DNA from: Channallabes apus
Lineage: Eukaryota > Chordata > Actinopteri > Siluriformes > Clariidae
Reading direction: 5' to 3'
Length of the DNA: 64,000 nucleotides
Assembly (NCBI GenBank): GCA_030522415.1
Contig: CM060131.1
Coordinates: 4,192,501 to 4,256,500, forward strand
The position numbers and the translations under genes are program-made. Below the pieces are notes generated by a model that was given only the letters and a program-made list of their open reading frames with translations, was not told the DNA's origin and searched no databases. Within the stretch, counting starts at the first letter, position 1. Every line of letters begins with the position of its first letter. Positions 60,178 through 64,000 of this stretch are shown here, piece after piece.

Positions 60178-63100
60178 CACCATCCATCTCTCCGCCACCA
60201 CCGACATCACCACTACTCGACTCACGGTCCAGGTAACCCTCCACCTTGGCCACAAACGGGTCAGAAGTACCGCGTTCATCGATTCCGGTGCCGCGGGTAA
60301 CTTCATTGACTCAACGTACGCCAAAGGATTGGGGGTAAAGATTGAGGCGTTATCCCAGCCAATGAGAATCACCTCAGTCGACGGGCGGACCCTCTCATCC
60401 AGCCCCATCACCCAGCAGACTCCACCCATCACTCTCATCCTCGGCTCCAGTTCCACCTCACCTCCATCTCTTCTCCACCCATCATCCTCGGCTACCCCTG
60501 GCTCTTGCAGCACGACCCACTCATCTCCTGGTCTCAGAACCGGATCCTTCAGTGGGGGCCGACCTGCACCGACTTATGCCTACGGGCCCAGGCTGGGACG
60601 TGTTCCAGGGAGTCCGAGGCCCCCGACGTCAACATCCACGCCATTCCTCCACCTTATCGGGACCTGGCTGAGGTATTTTGCAAACGCCGGGCCAACCACC
60701 TACCACCTCACCGACCTTACGACCTAGCCATTGAGCTCCAGCCGGGTTCCAGCCCCCCCCCCCCACGGCCATCTCTATTCTCTTTCCAACAGCAAGACAC
60801 AGGCAATGGAGGAATATGTCGCCAGCGCCCTACGACATGGCACCATCAGACCATCCTCCTCGCCGGCCGCCGCGGGGTTCTTCTTTGTGAAGAAGAAAGG
60901 GGGCGAACTTCGTCCGTGTGTCGACTAACGGGGGCGAAATAAAATCACCATCAGAAATCGTCACCCTCTGCCTCTTACCAACTCAGCCCTGGACGCCCTC
61001 TCTGGTGCCACCGTGTTCACTAAGTTGGACCTCCGGAGCGCCTACAACTTGGTGCGCATCAGAGAGGGTGATGAGTGGAAGACGGCCTTCATCACCCCCA
61101 CCGGACACTATGAGAGCCTGGTCATTCCATTTGGACTCTGCAACGCACCCTCGGCCTTCCAGCGTTTCATCAATGACGTCCTCAGGGACATGCTAGGCCG
61201 ATGGGTGTTCGTCTATCTAGACGACATTTTAATCTACTCACGCACCATCAAAGAACACACCAAACACGTTCAAGCTGTCCTTAAGAGATTGCTCGCCCAC
61301 CAGCTGTACTGTAAGCTGGAAAAGTGTGCTTTTCACGAGCACTCCACCACGTTCCTGGGTTTTGTCATCTCGCCCCAGGGTGTGGCCATGGACCCGCAGA
61401 AGCTGGAGGTTGTACGTCACTGGCCCCTACCCAGGACACTAAAACAGCTCCAACGCTTTCTCGGGTTTGAGAATTTTTATCGTCGCTTTATCCGGGGCTA
61501 CAGTACAGTTGCAGCACCACTTACTGCACTGACCAGGCCCTCAACCCTTCCCTTCCAACTCAACTCAACCGCCATCTCCGCCTTCAACCAACTCTGTCAC
61601 CTATTCACCACCGCATCCATTCTCCTCCATCCGGATGCCAGCCAACCATTCGTTGTGGAGGTGGACGCGTCGGAAGTGGGCGCCGGCGCTGTTCTCTCTC
61701 AACGAGGTCCAGACCAGAAGCTACACCCATGTGGCTTCTACTCCAAAAAATTTAACCCCACTCAGCAGCGATACGGAGTAGGGGACCATGAACTGCTGGG
61801 CATAAAATGGGCCTTGGAGGAATGGCGTCACTGGCTCCAGGGTGCCAGTGAGCCGTTCATCGTCTGGACGGACCACCAAAACCTCATCACCATCCGTAGT
61901 CTCAGACAACTAAATCCACAACAGGCACGGTGGGCCCTGTTCTTCGAACAACACGACTTCCATCTCTCGTACCGCCCGGGGTCGAAGAACACCAAGGCCG
62001 ATGCCCTCTCCCGTCAATACGAGCGAGAGACGCCCCGGGCGGACCCCGTGCCTGTCCTTCCACCCACCCGGATCATTGCACCCCTACAGTGGAACTTGGA
62101 GACGAGGGTCCGCCAGGCACTGACCAGAGAACCCGCACCGGCAGGCATGCCGCCCGGACGGCTCTTCGTTCCCGACCCAGTGGGGCCATTCATCGCCCAT
62201 CGCGGGACACCAGGGGAGCCAGAGAACCATCACCTTCGTGGGTCGGGCCTTCTGGTGGCCTTCAATGAGGAGAGATGTCACCGAGTTCATCCGGGCGTGC
62301 CCAATGTGCGCCAGGGCGAAGGACACCAACCAGCCAACTCCGGGGGAACTCCAATGACTTCCAGTCCCCCGTCAACCCTGGTCCCACATTGCCGTAGATT
62401 TCATCACGGGTCTGCCGGCCTCTGAAGGGAAGGACGTCATCCTAACCATCGTAGACCGCTTCTCCAAGGCAGTGCACCTGGTGGCCCTCGCCGGACTCCC
62501 GTCAGCTAAAGATACAGCTGAGCTGATATTGGAACATGTAGTCCGATTGCATGGGTTCCCAAAGGACATCGTCTCGGACAGAGGTCCCCAGTTCACCGCC
62601 TGGTTCTGGAAGGCCTTCTGCCGTCTGATCGATTCGTCCTGCAGTTTATCTTCTGGCTACCACCCCCAGACGAACGGTCAGACGGAGCGAACAAACCGTC
62701 CAACAGCTGGAGCGTTACCTGAGGTGTTTTGTGTCGGACCGCCAATGCTCCTGGGCCAGCTACCTCAGATGGGCCGAGTTGTCACATAACCTCCACGTCT
62801 CCTCAGCCACCAACCTGAGCCCATTTGAGGTATGCTATGGTTTCCAACCTCCGATGTTCACCCACCTGAGGTTGACGTACCATCGGCCCAACAATTGGTT
62901 CGCCGGTGCCGGCGGCTATGGCACCAAGCCAACCTTGCCATATGACGCACCAACGCCAACTATGTGACTCAACACCGCCGGCGGCACCCTCCGGGACGGT
63001 TGTACCATGTAGGTGACAAGGCATGGCTGTCCACCAAGAATCTCCACCTACACACTGAGTCACGGAAATTGTCACCAAGATTCATTGGACCCTACCGCAT

Positions 63101-63357
63101 TACCCACCGAATCAATCCTGTCACCTACCGGCTCCACCCAGAGGTGGGAATCGAGCTTGGACCTCCGGATCCACCCCGTCTTCCACACCTCTCAGCTAAA
63201 ACCATTCATCACCTCACCCATGATTCCACCCACTCCCCCCGCTCCTCCCCCCCGTATCATTGACGGTGGTCCCGCTTACACCGTGCGACGGATCCTCGAC
63301 TTGCGCGGAGTGGTCCTGGGTTCCAGCTCGCTTGATCCTCGACTGCGGGCTCATTAG
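60134..63357 (+). pseudogene. pol of the gypsy element, broken
   Basis: Domains in order: aspartic protease (FIDSGAAGNFID near 60280); reverse transcriptase ([11 protein letters not shown] 61016, [11 protein letters not shown] 61130, catalytic YLDD 61214); RNase H ([22 protein letters not shown]); integrase (CPMC zinc pair near 62298, [24 protein letters not shown]); GPYRI domain; and a chromodomain start (AYTVRRILD 63277). Breaks: a frame change near 60430-60500, one at the C-run near 60757-60768, a TAA at 60926, and further shifts near 62235, 62700, 62945 and 63190. The chromodomain middle is deleted. It is not functional as read. Confidence 0.92.
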
Positions 63358-63410
63358 GGACTACCGTCACCGGGTATCCTCCACCCCTGGACCGTCCGGA
63401 GTCGGTCCTG

Positions 63411-63421
63411 GATAGGGGGGT
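63411..63421 (+). other. polypurine tract
   Basis: GATAGGGGGG directly before the 3' LTR remnant, the expected plus-strand primer. Confidence 0.7.
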
Positions 63422-63425
63422 AACT

Positions 63426-63485
63426 GCTACAGGGCTAACTGCTAAAGCTATCGCCTTTCTGGTCATCCCGGGTTAGTTCCTGACA
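63426..63485 (+). repeat. 3' LTR remnant, 60 bp
   Basis: Only the last 60 bp of the LTR remain (one mismatch with 59086-59145). U3 and R are deleted between the polypurine tract and this remnant. Confidence 0.85.
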
Positions 63486-63830
63486 CATTCATTCATCTTC
63501 TATACCGCTTTATCCTGTATTTTAGGGTCGCGGGGACCTGGAGCCTATCCCAGGAGACTCAGGGCACGAGGCAGGGTACACCCTGGACAGCATGCCAGTC
63601 CATCGCACACACACACACACACACTGGTCAATTTGGGAATGCCAATTAGCCTAATCTTCATGTCTTTGGACTGTGGGAGGAAACCGGAGTACCCGGAGGA
63701 AACCCACCAAGCACGGGGAGAACATGCAAACTCCATGCACACAGAGACGGGAATTGAGCCTGGCCGGGAATCGAACCCGGACCCTGGAGGTGCAAGGCGA
63801 CAGTGCTAACCACTACACCACCGTGCCGCC
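63486..63830 (-). repeat. full-length tRNA-derived SINE with 14-bp target duplication
   Basis: The minus-strand head is GGCGGCACGGTGGTGTAGTGG (A box) then CCGGGTTCGATTCCCGG (B box). The body has GCATGGAGTTTGCATGTTCT and the 3' end GAATGAATG. TTATTGTAAACATT is found after the head (63831-63844) and, beyond the gypsy insert, at 58761-58774. Confidence 0.9.
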
Positions 63831-64000
63831 TTATTGTAAACATTTGTATACTAAACATTGTTGTTGTCATCAACCCTGTTACCCTCATGTCAACCATGAA
63901 ATTGAGCTATATTTTGGGTAATAATATCTTGAAAACACTAAATAAGATGGAGTTAAATGTCTGGAGAGTTAGAGAAATGGTAACTCAATTACGTTGCATA

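Larger units (their letters stand above)
58776..63485 (+). mobile_element. Ty3/gypsy chromovirus (Tf1/sushi type), degenerate
   Basis: 4.7-kb LTR retrotransposon: 5' LTR, gag, broken pol (protease, reverse transcriptase, RNase H, integrase, chromodomain remnant), PPT and a truncated 3' LTR. CATTC is duplicated on both sides (58771-58775 and 63486-63490). LTR ends are TGTCA..TGACA. GC-rich codon use stands out from the AT-rich host DNA. Pol carries several frameshifts and a nonsense codon, so it cannot move by itself. Confidence 0.93.

Overview
The window looks like teleost fish genomic DNA. It is AT-rich and full of long (CA)n, (TA)n and (GA)n microsatellites, carries many dead Tc1-like transposons, hAT fragments, several tRNA-derived SINE families, a LINE remnant and a Ty3/gypsy chromovirus. 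One protein is spread over small GT-AG exons. The SINE mix makes a catfish plausible, but the species cannot be fixed from the sequence.

Host gene. One gene fills most of the window, on the minus strand: a RASA2 (GAP1m)-type Ras GTPase-activating protein. I placed 24 coding exons between an ATG at 56190 and a TGA ending at 6030. All junctions are GT-AG and all phases agree, giving 2394 nt, or 797 codons plus stop. The order is C2A, C2B, RasGAP (arginine finger in exon 12), PH, then a C-terminal tail. The Btk-type zinc finger that follows the PH domain in mammalian relatives was not found. A CpG-rich promoter with three GCATGC-core palindromes lies above the ATG, and a TE-free probable 3' UTR lies below the stop.

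Introns. Long gene-sense (UG)n tracts abut at least seven splice acceptors, and 65-nt exon 5 sits between a (CA)60 tract and a (TA)~125 tract. Intron 1 (14.6 kb) holds a 42-unit, 30-bp minisatellite with a CCAAT box in each repeat. Intron 22 holds a Tc1-like element with intact terminal repeats and, beside it, a second Tc1-like element split by a hAT element that left a clear 8-bp target duplication. Intron 2 carries a broken LINE and a foldback element.

Upstream of the gene (56.4-64 kb). A Ty3/gypsy element of Tf1/sushi type occupies 58776-63485. It has a 370-bp 5' LTR, gag, a -1 frameshift signal, broken pol and a truncated 3' LTR, with a 5-bp target duplication. The 5' LTR and gag leader show a 10-nt complementarity expected for self-primed reverse transcription. 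It landed in the tail of an older SINE whose own 14-bp target duplication now brackets the nest.

Downstream of the gene (1-4.7 kb) are SINE and Tc1 remnants and a small CpG-rich patch that could be a neighbouring promoter.
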